Assembly (NCBI GenBank): GCA_000720805.1
Contig: JODI01000090.1
Span: forward strand, 1 to 61,223
Source: Streptomyces violaceoruber
Lineage (GTDB): Bacteria > Actinomycetota > Actinomycetes > Streptomycetales > Streptomycetaceae
DNA length: 61,223 nucleotides
Direction: 5' to 3'
Under the pieces are notes generated by a model. It did not search any database and was not told the origin of the DNA. It saw only the letters and a program-made list of their open reading frames with translations. Positions 18,650 to 28,717 of the stretch are shown here, piece after piece. Both the position numbers and the translations under genes were made by a program. Numbering within the stretch: the stretch's first letter is position 1; each line of letters starts with the position of its first letter.

Positions 18650-19540
18650 ATGACGGAACTGCCCGCCCGGCGTCTGCTGCTGGTGCACGCGCACCCGGAC
18701 GACGAGTCGATCAACAACGGCGCGACCATGGCCCGGTACGCCGCCGAGGGTGCCCGGGTGACCCTGGTCACCTGCACGCTCGGCGAGCGCGGCGAGGTCA
18801 TCCCGCCCGAGCGCCGGCACCTGACCGGCACCGCCCTGGGGGAGTACCGGCTGCGCGAGCTCACCGCCGCGATGAGCGAGCTCGGTGTCGACGACTTCCG
18901 GCTGCTCGGCGGACCGGGCCGGTTCCGGGACTCCGGGATGATGGGCCTCGCCGACAACGACGACCCCGACTGCTTCTGGCAGGCGGACGTCGACGCCGCC
19001 GCCGGACACCTCGTCGAGGTGATCCGCGAGGTACGTCCACAGGTCCTCGTCACCTACGACGACCACGGCGGCTACGGCCACCCCGACCACATCCAGGCCC
19101 ACCGCGTCGCCATGCGGGCCGTCGAGCTGGCCGCCGAGTCGGGGCACGAGATCCCCAAGGTCTACTGGAACCGGGTGCCACGCTCCGTCGCCGAGGAGGC
19201 CTTCGCCCGGCTGGAGCGGGAGCTGCCCGGCCTGCCCTTCACCAAGTCGGCCGCCATAGACGACGTACCGGGCGTGGTCGACGACGCGCGGATCACCACC
19301 GAGATCGACGGCACCGCGTACGCCGCCGCCAAGGCCGCCGCGATGCGTGCGCACGCCACGCAGATCACGGTGGCCGAGCCGTACTTCGCCCTGTCCAACG
19401 ACCTCGCCCAGCCGGTGCTCACCAGCGAGTACTACGAGTTGGTGCGGGGAGAACGGGCGGCCGGAAGGGAGACGGACCTGTTCACGGGGATCGTGGGGGC
19501 CGCGGGGACCGCTTCGGACAGCAGCGGGGAGGCGTCATGA
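18650..19540 (+). CDS. mshB: N-acetyl-1-D-myo-inositol-2-amino-2-deoxy-alpha-D-glucopyranoside deacetylase MshB
   Basis: 296-residue zinc enzyme that removes the acetyl group from GlcNAc-inositol, second step of mycothiol synthesis. The metal site AHPDDE is at residues 14-19 (His15 and Asp18 as ligands, by analogy with the mycobacterial enzyme), and the third ligand lies in GYGHPDH. Length and the opening [19 protein letters not shown] fit MshB rather than the paralogue Mca. The ATG lies 20 bp after the HEPN gene. The stop overlaps the next gene's ATG as ATGA. Confidence 0.95.
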   Translation: MTELPARRLLLVHAHPDDESINNGATMARYAAEGARVTLVTCTLGERGEVIPPERRHLTGTALGEYRLRELTAAMSELGVDDFRLLGGPGRFRDSGMMGLADNDDPDCFWQADVDAAAGHLVEVIREVRPQVLVTYDDHGGYGHPDHIQAHRVAMRAVELAAESGHEIPKVYWNRVPRSVAEEAFARLERELPGLPFTKSAAIDDVPGVVDDARITTEIDGTAYAAAKAAAMRAHATQITVAEPYFALSNDLAQPVLTSEYYELVRGERAAGRETDLFTGIVGAAGTASDSSGEAS

Positions 19541-19950
19541 GCGACCGCACGCCTTCCCTGCTGGCCCAGCCGCTGCAACGGCCGTCCTTCGGGCGGGCCG
19601 CCGCCTACCTGGGACTCTTCGTGCTCGGCGCGATCGTCGGGGTGGCCGGGGCGCTGGTGCAGTCCGGCTGGTTCCCGGGCGGTCTGCTGCTCGCGCTGGC
19701 CGGTGAGGCGGGGCTGTGTCTGGGCGGGGCCCGCGGCGCCGGCAGCCGGGGCGCGGCCGTCGCACCGGCCGCCGGGTGGCTGATCGCGGTCATCCTGCTC
19801 ACCGCCAGCCGACCGGAAGGCGACTTCGTCTTCGCCGCGGGAGGCGGCTCCTACCTCTTCCTGCTCGGCGGCATGGCGGTGGCTGTGATCTGCGCCACCC
19901 TTGGTCCGGGGCGGCAACCGGGCGGCGACGCCGCCCGACTTGGCAAGTGA
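19537..19950 (+). CDS. DUF6113 family membrane protein
   Basis: 137 residues with four hydrophobic segments (about 21-42, 46-65, 74-92 and 105-124), so an integral membrane protein. It is translationally coupled to mshB through an ATGA overlap, the usual arrangement of DUF6113 in Streptomyces. No catalytic motif. A link to mycothiol metabolism is suggested only by position. Confidence 0.85.
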   Translation: MSDRTPSLLAQPLQRPSFGRAAAYLGLFVLGAIVGVAGALVQSGWFPGGLLLALAGEAGLCLGGARGAGSRGAAVAPAAGWLIAVILLTASRPEGDFVFAAGGGSYLFLLGGMAVAVICATLGPGRQPGGDAARLGK

Positions 19951-20108
19951 CGTACCACTTCGCCGTACCAAGTCGGTGGGAGTCCCGTGATGGTTTCCCC
20001 AACGGTCATGGGATACGCGCCAGGCGTGGCCAGTATGGTGGTGCGCGCCGCCGAGCCGCCCGAGAGAGGTCGTAACGCGGGCGGCGGAGCCAACCGGGAG
20101 AACCTGCC

Positions 20109-22985
20109 TTGAGTCGTGAAACTGACAGTCCGTCCTCCGGGCCCAACGGGCGCGGCGGAGCCGCCTATCCCTCGGGCACGCCGCCGTACGGGACACCCGC
20201 GGTGTCCGACGGCGGTCCGGACGCGGACCGTTCGGCCGCGCGGCCGGAGGAACGCAAGACCGAGACCACGCTGACGACCCGGATCCGGATCAACATCCCC
20301 GGATCCCGGCCCATCCCGCCGGTCGTCGTACGCAAGCCCGTCGGCGACACCGAGTCGACCGACGACAGAACGGACGCCGGGTCGTCGACGCGGGGCGCCG
20401 GGACGTCCACATCCACCTCCACCGGCACGTTCTTGGGCACGAGCACGGGCACGAGCACGAGCGCGGGCGAACCGTCTGGTGAGTCCGGGCCGGGTGGCGA
20501 GGAGAAGGCCAGCGACTGGTTCGCGCCGCGCAAGTTCGGGCCGGCCAAGGGCGGTCAGGGCGGCGGCTCGACCAACGGGGCCGGTGTGCCGGGTGGTTCG
20601 GGGGCGGGCACGGGCGCCGGCTCGGGTTCCGGTGCGGGTGCGGGTGCCTCCGGCGGTGGAGGCGGCAAGCGTTCCGGGGGCGGTCGGCCCGGTGGTGTGG
20701 TCGGTTCCATGAGCATGCCGGGCGGTTCGCGTTCCGGCGGTACGAACGGTGCCGGGCTGCCCGGTGCGACCGGTGGCCCGGTGGCTCCCGGGCACGGCGG
20801 CGGCACCGGTTCCTTCGACGTGACCGAGGCACTGGCCGCGGGCCCGCTGGGCAACGGCTCCCGCCCCGGCGAACCACGCCGCGACGACCTGCCGTACTTC
20901 TCGGAGAACGGCGGCGGACAGAGCGGTGCGGGCGGCCAGAACGGCCAGAGCGCCTTGAGCGCCTACGACGAGGATCTGAGCGGGTACGGCGGCCAGGGCG
21001 CCCCGGGCAGCCAGAACGGCCCGAGCGGCCAGAACGGCCAGGGTGCGTACGGCGGCCCGGGCGGGCCGGGTGACCCCAGTGGCGCCAGCGGCTTCAGCGG
21101 GCCGAACGGTCACGGTGGGCCGGGCGGTTCCGGTCGTCCGCAGGGCCCCGCGGGTCCGACCGGCGGCCCGGTCACCGGCGACGGCCCACTGGCACCGCCC
21201 GCCGGCCCGGGTGCCGGCGGCTTCGACGCATCCCGCGACTTCAACGCGCCCGACGGCTTCGGCGGTCCGGGCGGCTCCGGTGCCGCCAACGGCTTCGGTG
21301 GACCGGGTGGCCAAGGTGGTCCGGGTGGACCGGGGACGGCTGACCCCTTCGGCGGCCCGGGTGGGCCGAGCGTGTCTGACGGGTTCGGCGGCGCCGGCGG
21401 TCCCGGCGGCCCGGGTGGGCCGAGCGCGTCTGACGGCTTCGGCGGTCCCGGCGGCGCCGGTGGTCCTGGCGGCCCTGGTGGTCAGGGGCGTCACGGCAAC
21501 GCCCCCGGTCTCGGCGGGCCCGGCGGTTCTTCCGGCCCCGGTGGCCCCGGCGCTCCGGGTGCTCCCGGCGGGCGAGGTGGCTCAGGTGAACGCCCCGGAC
21601 TTGGTGGACCCGCTGGTCCAGGCGGCCCCGGCAGCCTCTCCGGCCCGGGCGCTCCCGGCGGCCTCGGTGGTCCCGGTGGGCCCGGTAGGCCGTCCGGCCT
21701 GGGCGGGCCTGGTGGGCCTGGCGGGCCTGGTGGTTCAGGTAACCCGCGCACCCCCTCCGGTCTCGCCGGTCCCGGCGCGGGCCCCGGGGGCCTGAGTGAC
21801 GACACCGCGATCCTCACCCCGCAGAAGCCCGCCCCGGAACCCGGTGGCCCCGGCTTCGGCCGGGCTGCGGACAACGTGTCCGGGCACACCGTCACCAGCG
21901 GTATCCCCGTCGTGCCGACCGACCGCACCGCGAGCTTCCCGCCCGGCGCGCGCACCGACGGACCGGTCCCGCACGCCCCGAAGCCGCCCGAGAGCGGCAC
22001 GCAGAGCGCGCCCGCCGCCTCCGCGCCGAAAAAGAAGAAGGGGCGCAGCAAGCTGGTCCTCCTCGGTGTCGGCGTGTTCGTCATCGGCGGCGCTGCCTAC
22101 GGCGCCGGGCTGCTGATGAACCACACCGACGTGCCCAAGGGCACCACCGTGCTCGGCGTCGACATCGGCGGCGGCACCCGGGACGACGCGGTCGAGAAGC
22201 TCAACAAGGCCTTCGACTCCCAGGTGAACAAGGACCTGAAGCTCTCGGTGAACGGCAAGACCGTCACGCTCAAGCCGGAGCAGGCAGGGCTCCAGTTCGA
22301 CATGGCGTCCACGGTGAGCGCGGCGGCGCACAGCGACTACAACCCGGTCTCCGTGATCGGCTCGCTGTTCGGCAACCACCGGGTGGTCGAACCGGTCATG
22401 CCCGTCGACGAGGAGAAGCTGCACGCGGAACTCCAGGACGCCGCCGGCGGCTCCGGCTCGGTCACCGAGGGCACGGTCAAGTTCGAGTCCGGCAAGGCCG
22501 TCGCCGTCTACGGCAAGGCGGGCAAGGGCGTCGACGTCGCCAAGTCGACCAAGGCGGTCGAGGAGGCGTACCGCACCCAGGTCCAGACGGGAAGCGCCGA
22601 CCCGGTCGCCGTGCCGACGACCACCCAGCAGCCGAAGGTCTCGAACGCCGAGGTGGACCGGTTCATGAAGGCCTTCGCGGAGCCGGCGATGTCGGGCCTC
22701 GTGACGGTCAAGGCCGGCGCGGTCGAGGTCAGGTTCAGTCCCGAGAACTCCCTGTGGAAGTTCCTCGGGGCCAAGCCCGACCCCCAGGGCAAGCTGGTCG
22801 AGTACTACGACACCGCCGCGCTGAAGGAGTTGTACGGCGGAGCCTTCGACGGCGTACTGATCGCCCGGGGCAACGGCACGAAGACCGCCGTGACGCCCCA
22901 GGACGTGATCGGCGCGATGCGCCCGGCGCTCCTCGGCAAGACTCCGGCGAGCCGGGTCGCGACGATCGACACGAACCCGACGTAG
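20109..22985 (+). CDS. Gly/Pro-rich single-pass membrane protein with VanW-type (PG_binding_4) domains
   Basis: 958 residues starting at TTG 20109 behind GGGAGAA. Residues 1 to about 640 are low-complexity, rich in Gly, Pro, Ser and Asn with many GGPGG and GPGG repeats. A Lys-rich patch (KKKKGR) precedes one membrane helix at about 648-670, so the repeat region should be cytoplasmic and the rest outside. The outer part has a PG_binding_4/VanW-like domain ([34 protein letters not shown]) and a second, shorter one near the C-terminus ([13 protein letters not shown]). Such domains are thought to bind peptidoglycan. The function of the long cytoplasmic disordered part is unknown. Confidence 0.85.
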   Translation: MSRETDSPSSGPNGRGGAAYPSGTPPYGTPAVSDGGPDADRSAARPEERKTETTLTTRIRINIPGSRPIPPVVVRKPVGDTESTDDRTDAGSSTRGAGTSTSTSTGTFLGTSTGTSTSAGEPSGESGPGGEEKASDWFAPRKFGPAKGGQGGGSTNGAGVPGGSGAGTGAGSGSGAGAGASGGGGGKRSGGGRPGGVVGSMSMPGGSRSGGTNGAGLPGATGGPVAPGHGGGTGSFDVTEALAAGPLGNGSRPGEPRRDDLPYFSENGGGQSGAGGQNGQSALSAYDEDLSGYGGQGAPGSQNGPSGQNGQGAYGGPGGPGDPSGASGFSGPNGHGGPGGSGRPQGPAGPTGGPVTGDGPLAPPAGPGAGGFDASRDFNAPDGFGGPGGSGAANGFGGPGGQGGPGGPGTADPFGGPGGPSVSDGFGGAGGPGGPGGPSASDGFGGPGGAGGPGGPGGQGRHGNAPGLGGPGGSSGPGGPGAPGAPGGRGGSGERPGLGGPAGPGGPGSLSGPGAPGGLGGPGGPGRPSGLGGPGGPGGPGGSGNPRTPSGLAGPGAGPGGLSDDTAILTPQKPAPEPGGPGFGRAADNVSGHTVTSGIPVVPTDRTASFPPGARTDGPVPHAPKPPESGTQSAPAASAPKKKKGRSKLVLLGVGVFVIGGAAYGAGLLMNHTDVPKGTTVLGVDIGGGTRDDAVEKLNKAFDSQVNKDLKLSVNGKTVTLKPEQAGLQFDMASTVSAAAHSDYNPVSVIGSLFGNHRVVEPVMPVDEEKLHAELQDAAGGSGSVTEGTVKFESGKAVAVYGKAGKGVDVAKSTKAVEEAYRTQVQTGSADPVAVPTTTQQPKVSNAEVDRFMKAFAEPAMSGLVTVKAGAVEVRFSPENSLWKFLGAKPDPQGKLVEYYDTAALKELYGGAFDGVLIARGNGTKTAVTPQDVIGAMRPALLGKTPASRVATIDTNPT

Positions 22986-23028
22986 CCGGCACTCCGCCCA
23001 ACCACTCGCACACCGCTCAGCCGCACAC

Positions 23029-23063
23029 CATGAGGGGCGCCCGGACACCGGGCGCCCCTCATG
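23029..23063 (+). terminator. Perfect GC-rich hairpin terminator
   Basis: A 16-bp perfect inverted repeat (CATGAGGGGCGCCCGG and its complement) with a 3-base loop, 43 bp after the VanW-type gene stop. No T tract follows, which is normal for Streptomyces terminators. Its 3' arm overlaps the palindrome listed at 23060. Confidence 0.75.
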
Positions 23064-23075
23064 ACATCTGTCATG
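23060..23075. promoter_or_regulatory. Palindrome CATGACA-TC-TGTCATG, candidate operator
   Basis: Two perfectly inverted 7-mers separated by 2 bases, 59 bp before the ATP-binding gene of an ABC exporter that is followed by a histidine kinase and a NarL-type regulator. Position and symmetry suit a binding site for that response regulator (autoregulation). The palindrome is seen directly; the regulator is inferred. Confidence 0.5.
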
Positions 23076-23134
23076 CGGTAGTCGGGACCACCGACACTGC
23101 CGGGCCCCGAGCCGCCACGGCCATCCTGGATCAC

Positions 23135-24082
23135 ATGACGACGACGGCTGGGACCACAACCGCCCCCACCCATTCGCCCGCCCCGGTGGTCGGGTTCGAT
23201 GAGGTGAGCAAGACCTACGGGAACGTACGGGCCGTGGACGGCCTGACCCTGACCCTGCGCCCGGGGGAGACCGTGGCGCTGCTCGGCCCCAACGGTGCCG
23301 GCAAGTCCACCACCCTCGACCTGCTGCTCGGCCTCAAGCAGCCCGACAGCGGCACCGTCCGTCTCTTCGGCACCACCCCGCGCGAGGCGATCGTCGCCGG
23401 GCGGGTGGGCGCGATGCTCCAGAGCGGCGGCCTGATGGACGAGGTGACGGTCGCCGAACTGGTCCGGCTCGCCTGCGCCCTGCACCCGAAGCCGTACCGC
23501 CCCTCCGACGTGCTCGCCCGCGCGGGCGTCTCGCAGATCGCCGACCGCAAGGTCAACAAGCTCTCCGGCGGCCAGGCCCAGCGCGTCCGCTTCGCCCTCG
23601 CCACCGCGGGCGACAGCGATCTGATCGTCCTGGACGAGCCCACCACCGGCATGGACGTCACCACCCGTCAGGCCTTCTGGGCCACCATGCGCGAACAGGC
23701 CGACCAGGGACGCACGGTCCTGTTCGCCACCCACTACCTCGAAGAGGCCGACGCCATCGCCGACCGCGTCCTCGTCCTGCACCGCGGCCGGCTCCTCGCC
23801 GACGGCACCGCCGCCGAGATCAAGGCCAAGGCGGGCGCCCGGCGGATCTCCTTCGACCTGGGCGACGGCCGTATCGACGAGGCCCCACTGCGCGCGCTCC
23901 CCTTCCTGACCTCGATCGACGTCTCCGGTCAGACCGTCCGCATCCAGTCCTCCGACGCCGACGCGACCGTCCACGCCCTGTACGGCCTCGGCCTCTACCC
24001 GCGCAACCTCGAAGTCGCCGGCCTCGGTCTGGAGCAGGCCTTCGTCGCCATCACCGCCGCCGAGGAGGCGAAGTCGAAGTGA
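23135..24082 (+). CDS. ABC-2 type exporter ATP-binding protein
   Basis: 315-residue ATPase. Walker A GPNGAGKS near residue 52, signature LSGGQAQR, Walker B LIVLDEPTTGMD, H-loop ATHYLEEAD. It lacks membrane segments and pairs with the permease whose GTG overlaps its stop (GTGA). With the kinase/regulator pair behind it, the layout is that of actinobacterial exporters answering to membrane or antibiotic stress (DesK/DesR- and LiaRS-like arrangement). The ATG at 23135 is preceded by a weak GGA. Confidence 0.92.
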   Translation: MTTTAGTTTAPTHSPAPVVGFDEVSKTYGNVRAVDGLTLTLRPGETVALLGPNGAGKSTTLDLLLGLKQPDSGTVRLFGTTPREAIVAGRVGAMLQSGGLMDEVTVAELVRLACALHPKPYRPSDVLARAGVSQIADRKVNKLSGGQAQRVRFALATAGDSDLIVLDEPTTGMDVTTRQAFWATMREQADQGRTVLFATHYLEEADAIADRVLVLHRGRLLADGTAAEIKAKAGARRISFDLGDGRIDEAPLRALPFLTSIDVSGQTVRIQSSDADATVHALYGLGLYPRNLEVAGLGLEQAFVAITAAEEAKSK

Positions 24083-24819
24083 ACAGCCTGATCAAGCTGG
24101 AACTCACCCGCGCCCTGCGCAACCGCAAGTTCCTGTTCTTCTCGGTGATCTACCCGTCGGTCCTGTTCCTGATCATCGCGGGCAACGCCGACGGCACCAC
24201 CAGGGTCGACGGCACCGGCCTGACCCTGCCGACGTACATGATGGTCTCCATGGCCTCCTTCGGCGCCCTCACCGCCGTCCTGATGGGCAACAGCGAGCGC
24301 ATCGCCAAGGAGCGGGAGTCCGGCTGGGTACGGCAGTTCAGGCTGACCACCCTGCCCGGGCGCGGCTACGTCCTCGCGAAGACGGCGAGCGCCGCGGTCG
24401 TCAGCCTCCCGTCCATCGTCATCGTCTTCGTGGTCGCCGCCGCCGTGAAGGACGTACGCCTGGACGCCTGGCAGTGGCTCGCGCTGACCGGCGCGATCTG
24501 GGCCGGCAGTCTCGTCTTCGCCGCACTCGGCGTCGCCATCGGCTACCTGGCCGGCGGGGATGCCGTCCGCCCCATCACGATGCTGACGTACTTCGGCCTG
24601 TCGATGCTCGGCGGCCTGTGGATGCCGACGACGACGTTCCCGTCCTGGTTGCAGGACATCGCCGAATGGCTGCCCACCCACGCGTACGCTGCCCTCGGGC
24701 AGGCCATCGAACAGAGCCGCGCCCCGCACGTACAGGACCTCGCCATCCTCGCCGTGTCCTTCGCCCTGTTCGCGGGCGGCGCGGCCTGGCTGTACCGGAA
24801 GGACACCCTGAAGGCGTGA
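24079..24819 (+). CDS. ABC-2 type exporter permease
   Basis: 246 residues with six predicted membrane helices. The first (FLFFSVIYPSVLFLIIAG) is followed by an extracytoplasmic stretch, and an amphipathic ERIAKERESGWVRQFRLTTL segment typical of ABC-2 permeases lies between helices 2 and 3. GTG at 24079 overlaps the ATPase stop, so the stoichiometry is probably coupled. Substrate unknown. Confidence 0.9.
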   Translation: MNSLIKLELTRALRNRKFLFFSVIYPSVLFLIIAGNADGTTRVDGTGLTLPTYMMVSMASFGALTAVLMGNSERIAKERESGWVRQFRLTTLPGRGYVLAKTASAAVVSLPSIVIVFVVAAAVKDVRLDAWQWLALTGAIWAGSLVFAALGVAIGYLAGGDAVRPITMLTYFGLSMLGGLWMPTTTFPSWLQDIAEWLPTHAYAALGQAIEQSRAPHVQDLAILAVSFALFAGGAAWLYRKDTLKA

Positions 24820-24824
24820 GCGCC

Positions 24825-26012
24825 ATGAAGGAAGGCCGCGCGACCGAGGAGCTCCCGTTGATGCGGCTGGGGGAGGCACCCAGGCGCCGGCGTGACCTGC
24901 TCCCCAAGGTGCTGTGGATCGGCGTCTGGCTCGTCTTCCTCAGCTCGCCGGTCACCGACCTCGCCTCCGGCGGCCACACCACCGGTGGCACGGTGGCCGG
25001 CTGGCTGGGCCTGGCGGCCTTCGTCGGGACCTATCTGACCCTGGTGTTCCGGAACATGATCAGGTCGGCGCTGGCTCCCCGGTGGGTCGGCCTCCTGATC
25101 GTCGTCCTCGGCGCCCTCGCCGTCCTGCTGAACCTCACCCTCGGCCCGCACTGGCTCGGTCTCTTCGTCTACGTCTCCGTCGCCTGCGGCGCCACGCTCC
25201 CGCTGCGAACGGCGTACTGGACGATCCCGCTGACCGCCGCGACGATGCTCCTCGTCGGCCTGCACGTCGGCGAGGACGAGGCGCTCGACCTGCTCCTCCT
25301 GGTCCTGCTCATCGGATTCGCGATGACCGGCGTACGCCAACTCGTGCGGACCACCGTCGAGTTGCGCCAGGCCCGCGCCACGGTCGCCCAACTCGCCGCG
25401 AACGAGGAACGCCTGCGCCTCGCCCGCGACCTGCACGACCTGCTCGGCCACTCCCTCTCCCTGATCACCCTCAAGAGCGAGCTGGCGGGCCGGATGCTGC
25501 CCGCCCACCCCGACAAGGCCGCCCAGCAGGTCGCCGACATCGAACAGGTCAGCCGGCAGGCCCTGGTCGACGTCCGCGAGGCGGTCACCGGCTACCGCCG
25601 CCCCCGCCTGTCCGCCGAACTCGCAGGCGTCCAGGTCGCCCTGACGGCGGCGGGCGTCATCGCCGACCTGCCCTCCGAACCCGACCTCACGGGAGTCCCC
25701 GAGGAGAGCGAGTCGGCCCTCGCCTGGGCCCTGCGCGAGGCGGTCACCAACGTCGTACGGCACAGCGGCGCCCGCCGCTGTACGGTCGGCCTCGTCCGCC
25801 GCCAGACCCTCGACGGCCCCGTCCTCGAACTCTCCGTCGAGGACAACGGCTCCGGCGGCTCCGGCACCGGCCCCGGCAACGGCCTGAGCGGCCTGACCGA
25901 ACGTCTGGAGAAGGCGGGCGGTTCCCTGGACGCGACCGGGACCCGGCACGGTTTCCGCCTGGTCGCCCGCGTGCCGGCCGGCCCCGCGGCCGACGTAGGA
26001 TCCGGCGCATGA
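24825..26012 (+). CDS. Sensor histidine kinase (HisKA_3, NarL/DesK type)
   Basis: 395-residue kinase. Residues about 25-170 form four to six membrane helices with little extracytoplasmic sequence, as in intramembrane-sensing kinases. The dimerisation box RLRLARDLHDLLGHSLS carries the phospho-acceptor His. The HATPase domain has ALREAVTNVVRHS (N box) and ENGSGGSGTGPGNGLSGL-type G boxes. Start: ATG 24825 has AAGG 9 bases before it; GTG 24816, overlapping the permease stop, is the alternative. It overlaps the regulator gene by 4 bases. Confidence 0.92.
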   Translation: MKEGRATEELPLMRLGEAPRRRRDLLPKVLWIGVWLVFLSSPVTDLASGGHTTGGTVAGWLGLAAFVGTYLTLVFRNMIRSALAPRWVGLLIVVLGALAVLLNLTLGPHWLGLFVYVSVACGATLPLRTAYWTIPLTAATMLLVGLHVGEDEALDLLLLVLLIGFAMTGVRQLVRTTVELRQARATVAQLAANEERLRLARDLHDLLGHSLSLITLKSELAGRMLPAHPDKAAQQVADIEQVSRQALVDVREAVTGYRRPRLSAELAGVQVALTAAGVIADLPSEPDLTGVPEESESALAWALREAVTNVVRHSGARRCTVGLVRRQTLDGPVLELSVEDNGSGGSGTGPGNGLSGLTERLEKAGGSLDATGTRHGFRLVARVPAGPAADVGSGA

Positions 26013-26623
26013 CCCGCACGATCAAGGTGCTGCTCGCCGAGGACCAGTCGATGGTCCGCGAGGCACTGGCCGCCCTGCTCGGCCTGGAGGACGACATCGA
26101 GGTCGTCGCCCAGGTGGCCCGCGGCGACGAGGTACTGGCCGCCGCCCGCGCCCACGCCGTGGACGTGGCCCTCCTGGACATCGAGATGCCGGGCGCGACG
26201 GGCATCGAGGCGGCGGCCCAACTGCACCGCGAACTCCCGGAGTTGAAGCTGGTCGTCCTCACCACCTTCGGCCGCCCCGGCTACCTCCGCAGCGCCATGG
26301 AAGCCGGCGCCGACGCCTTCCTCGTCAAGGACGCCCCCGCCGCCCAACTGGCGGAAGCGGTCCGCAAGGTCCTGGCCGGCGAACGGGTCATCGACCCCAC
26401 GCTCGCCGCAGCGGCCCTGGCGGAGGGCGCGAACCCCCTGACGGACAGGGAGCGCGAGATACTCCGGGCGGCGGCGGACGGCTCCACGAACGCGGAGTTG
26501 GCAGCGACCCTGCACCTCTCCCAGGGCACCGTCCGCAACTACCTCTCGACGGCGATCCAGAAGCTGGCGGTACGCAATCGCGCGGAGGCGGTGAGGATCG
26601 CGAGGGAGAAGGGGTGGCTGTAG
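26009..26623 (+). CDS. NarL/LuxR-family response regulator
   Basis: 204 residues. Receiver domain 1-120 with acidic pair ED at 11-12, phospho-acceptor Asp in VALLDIEMPG, and conserved Thr and Lys (VVLTTF, FLVKDAP). The LuxR-type HTH is at 140-200 (LTDREREILRAAADGSTNAELAATL). Coupled to the kinase by an ATGA overlap. Likely target: its own exporter operon through the palindrome at 23060. Confidence 0.93.
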   Translation: MTRTIKVLLAEDQSMVREALAALLGLEDDIEVVAQVARGDEVLAAARAHAVDVALLDIEMPGATGIEAAAQLHRELPELKLVVLTTFGRPGYLRSAMEAGADAFLVKDAPAAQLAEAVRKVLAGERVIDPTLAAAALAEGANPLTDREREILRAAADGSTNAELAATLHLSQGTVRNYLSTAIQKLAVRNRAEAVRIAREKGWL

Positions 26624-26626
26624 ACG

Positions 26627-26646
26627 CTGAGCGGCGGGGGGCTCAG
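26627..26646. terminator. Small hairpin between convergent genes
   Basis: CTGAGC-N8-GCTCAG straddles the 19-bp gap between the response regulator and the convergent SirB1-like gene, overlapping the latter's stop. Only 6 bp of stem, so weak evidence of a shared terminator. Confidence 0.35.
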
Positions 26647-27494
26647 TTCAACAAGGCCCGAGCCGCACGCGCCTGCTCGCGCACCTGCGCCGCCCCCGGC
26701 TCATCCACCGCGGCCACGACCTCCGCGTACGCCTCCAACTCCACCGCCCCCGCCACGAAGTCCCCCCGCTGCACCAGCACCTGCGCCCGCTCGTAGCGCA
26801 ACCGGGCCGGATGAGAAGGCAACAACAACGCCAGCTCCACGGCCCACAACGAGACATCCGACCGCTCCGGCCGAGCCGCGGCCCAGGCCCGCACGTTGTT
26901 CAGGATCCGCGACACCACCTCCAGCGGCGCCGCGGGCCGCAGCATCGACGGCTGCAACGCCGTCCCCGTGGCCCCCGCGACCAGCACCTCGGCGTCGGCA
27001 CCGGTCAGCACCCGCCCCCCGTCGAAGGGGTCGGCGAGCACCTGCTCGTCCTGCTCCCCGAACCCGACGACGAAGTGCCCGGGGAGCGCCACCCCGTACA
27101 CCGGCGCCCCCGCCCGCCGCGCCACCTCCAGCCACACCACCGACAGCAGGATCGGCAGCCCGCGCCGCCGCCGCAGCACCTCGTGCAGCAACGACGACTC
27201 CAGCCGCTGATAGTCCGCGGCCGAGCCGCGATAGCCGCACCGCTTCCCGAGCAGCTCGCACAGCGCCACCGCCCAGGAGCGCGGCCCGCCGGGCCGGAAC
27301 GGCAGCTGTCCGGCCAGCTCGTCCAGCTCGATCTGCGCGGCGTCCATACCGGCCTCGTCCAGCGTCCCGTCCGCCTCCGCGCTCACCAGCAGACACAACG
27401 TGGACAGGTCGGGCCGCTCCGAGCGGGCCTCTTCGGCGAACCGCCGGCGCAGTTCCGCGGAGCGTTCCGGGGGTGGCGGGTAGGGGGGACGCAT
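26643..27494 (-). CDS. SirB1-like transglutaminase-fold protein
   Basis: 283 residues. Blocks such as LLHEVLRRRRGLPILLSVVWLEVARRAG, VYGVALPGHFVVGF and DPFDGGRVL are those of the SirB1/transglutaminase-core-2 family. A C-terminal tetratricopeptide-like part (RLRYERAQVLVQRGDFVAGA) follows. The family keeps a transglutaminase fold, but the usual catalytic Cys is not evident near the expected Pro-Ile-Leu-Leu segment, so enzyme activity is doubtful. ATG 27494 chosen; GTG about 8 codons upstream is possible. Confidence 0.8.
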   Translation of the reverse strand: MRPPYPPPPERSAELRRRFAEEARSERPDLSTLCLLVSAEADGTLDEAGMDAAQIELDELAGQLPFRPGGPRSWAVALCELLGKRCGYRGSAADYQRLESSLLHEVLRRRRGLPILLSVVWLEVARRAGAPVYGVALPGHFVVGFGEQDEQVLADPFDGGRVLTGADAEVLVAGATGTALQPSMLRPAAPLEVVSRILNNVRAWAAARPERSDVSLWAVELALLLPSHPARLRYERAQVLVQRGDFVAGAVELEAYAEVVAAVDEPGAAQVREQARAARALLN

Positions 27495-27520
27495 AGCAGG
27501 CTGGTGCCCTCTCACGGCGA

Positions 27521-28576
27521 TCAGTACCGCCCGTTCTCGGCAGTTCCGGGGGCGAGGTAGTGGTGGTACGCGTGATGCGCCGAGAACCCCATCCCGGCGT
27601 ACAGCGCCCGCGCCCCCGCGTTGTCCGTCTCGACCTGCAGCCACGCCGCCGAGGCACCCTCGTCGAGCGCCCGCCGGGCCAGCGCGGCCATCACGGTGGT
27701 GGCCAGCCCGCGCCGTCGCTGCTCCGGATCCACCTCGACGGCCGCGAAGCCGGCCCACCGCCCGTCGACGACACACCGCCCGATGGCAGCGGGGGCCGCG
27801 CCCTCGGACGCGCCCGGCACCGTGGCGAACCACACCGAAGGCCCTCCCCCCCTCTTGGCTTCGCTCGAGCGGGCGGACCCCGATCCCAGCACCTGCAGCG
27901 CCACCTCACTCACCCCCTTGCGCTGATAGCGCGCGAGCCACGCCTCGTCCGCCCGGCGCGAGAGCACCACCCCTCCAGGCTCACCCCGATCCGCGACCGG
28001 CGCGAGCGCCCCGGTCCACAGCTCGGCCGTCACCTCCCGTATCCAGCCCCGCCGCTCCAGCTCCGCGCCCAGCAGCTCCTGCGTGCCCTCCGCGCCCGTC
28101 GCCGTCTGCACGTAGGCGGGCAGGCCACGGTCGCCGTACCACCGCCGTACGACGGTCAGGGCCTCGTCGAGCGGCAGGCCCGGGTCGCCTAGCGGCAGCA
28201 CAGAGTTCGCCCGGCGCGTGAACCCCTCAGCCGCCCGCAGCTCCCAGTCGCCCAGCCGCTCGTTCTCCACCGGTCGCCAGGCCCGGGCCGCGACGCGCGC
28301 CAGTTCCTCGTAGGAGGCCGCGGGGCCGCGCCGGCGGGCCGGGGCCGGCGGGACGACCTTGCCCGCGACCAGCGCGGATTCCGGAATGCGGACACTTTGG
28401 CCGTCCCGGCGCGTGATCAGCAGCACACCCTTGTCCCATGATGTGAGAACACCCACCGTGTCGGTGAACTTCTCGCCCGTGCCGCCGGGCTCGTCCAGGC
28501 GCCGGACGGACACCCGTTTACCCACGTCAGCTGCGGAGATACGGACCACGAGGCGTCCCGTCGCAGAGATTTCCAC
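27521..28576 (-). CDS. GNAT family N-acetyltransferase (cg3035/Rv0428c type)
   Basis: 351 residues. Residues 1-75 form a small beta-rich domain (GVLTSWDKGVLLITRRDGQSVRIPES). The rest has two GNAT-like halves; the second carries the acetyl-CoA loop QRRRGLATTVMAAL and ends with VETDNAGARALYAGMGF. This two-part build is that of a conserved actinobacterial acetyltransferase of unknown acceptor. GTG at 28576 has AGGAGGGG about 11 bases upstream. It runs away from fdxA, leaving a 141-bp divergent promoter region. Confidence 0.85.
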   Translation of the reverse strand: MEISATGRLVVRISAADVGKRVSVRRLDEPGGTGEKFTDTVGVLTSWDKGVLLITRRDGQSVRIPESALVAGKVVPPAPARRRGPAASYEELARVAARAWRPVENERLGDWELRAAEGFTRRANSVLPLGDPGLPLDEALTVVRRWYGDRGLPAYVQTATGAEGTQELLGAELERRGWIREVTAELWTGALAPVADRGEPGGVVLSRRADEAWLARYQRKGVSEVALQVLGSGSARSSEAKRGGGPSVWFATVPGASEGAAPAAIGRCVVDGRWAGFAAVEVDPEQRRRGLATTVMAALARRALDEGASAAWLQVETDNAGARALYAGMGFSAHHAYHHYLAPGTAENGRY

Positions 28577-28717
28577 AGGTCAGTTCACCCCTCCTGTTCG
28601 GATCATGCCCAAGAACGGAGATACTAGGGGCGGGCATCGACGACGCCGCGCTCCCGCGCGCCAGGTGGCGGAGCCTGAAGACGGCTCGCCAGCGCCCTAT
28701 CGAGGAGGAACGACAGC

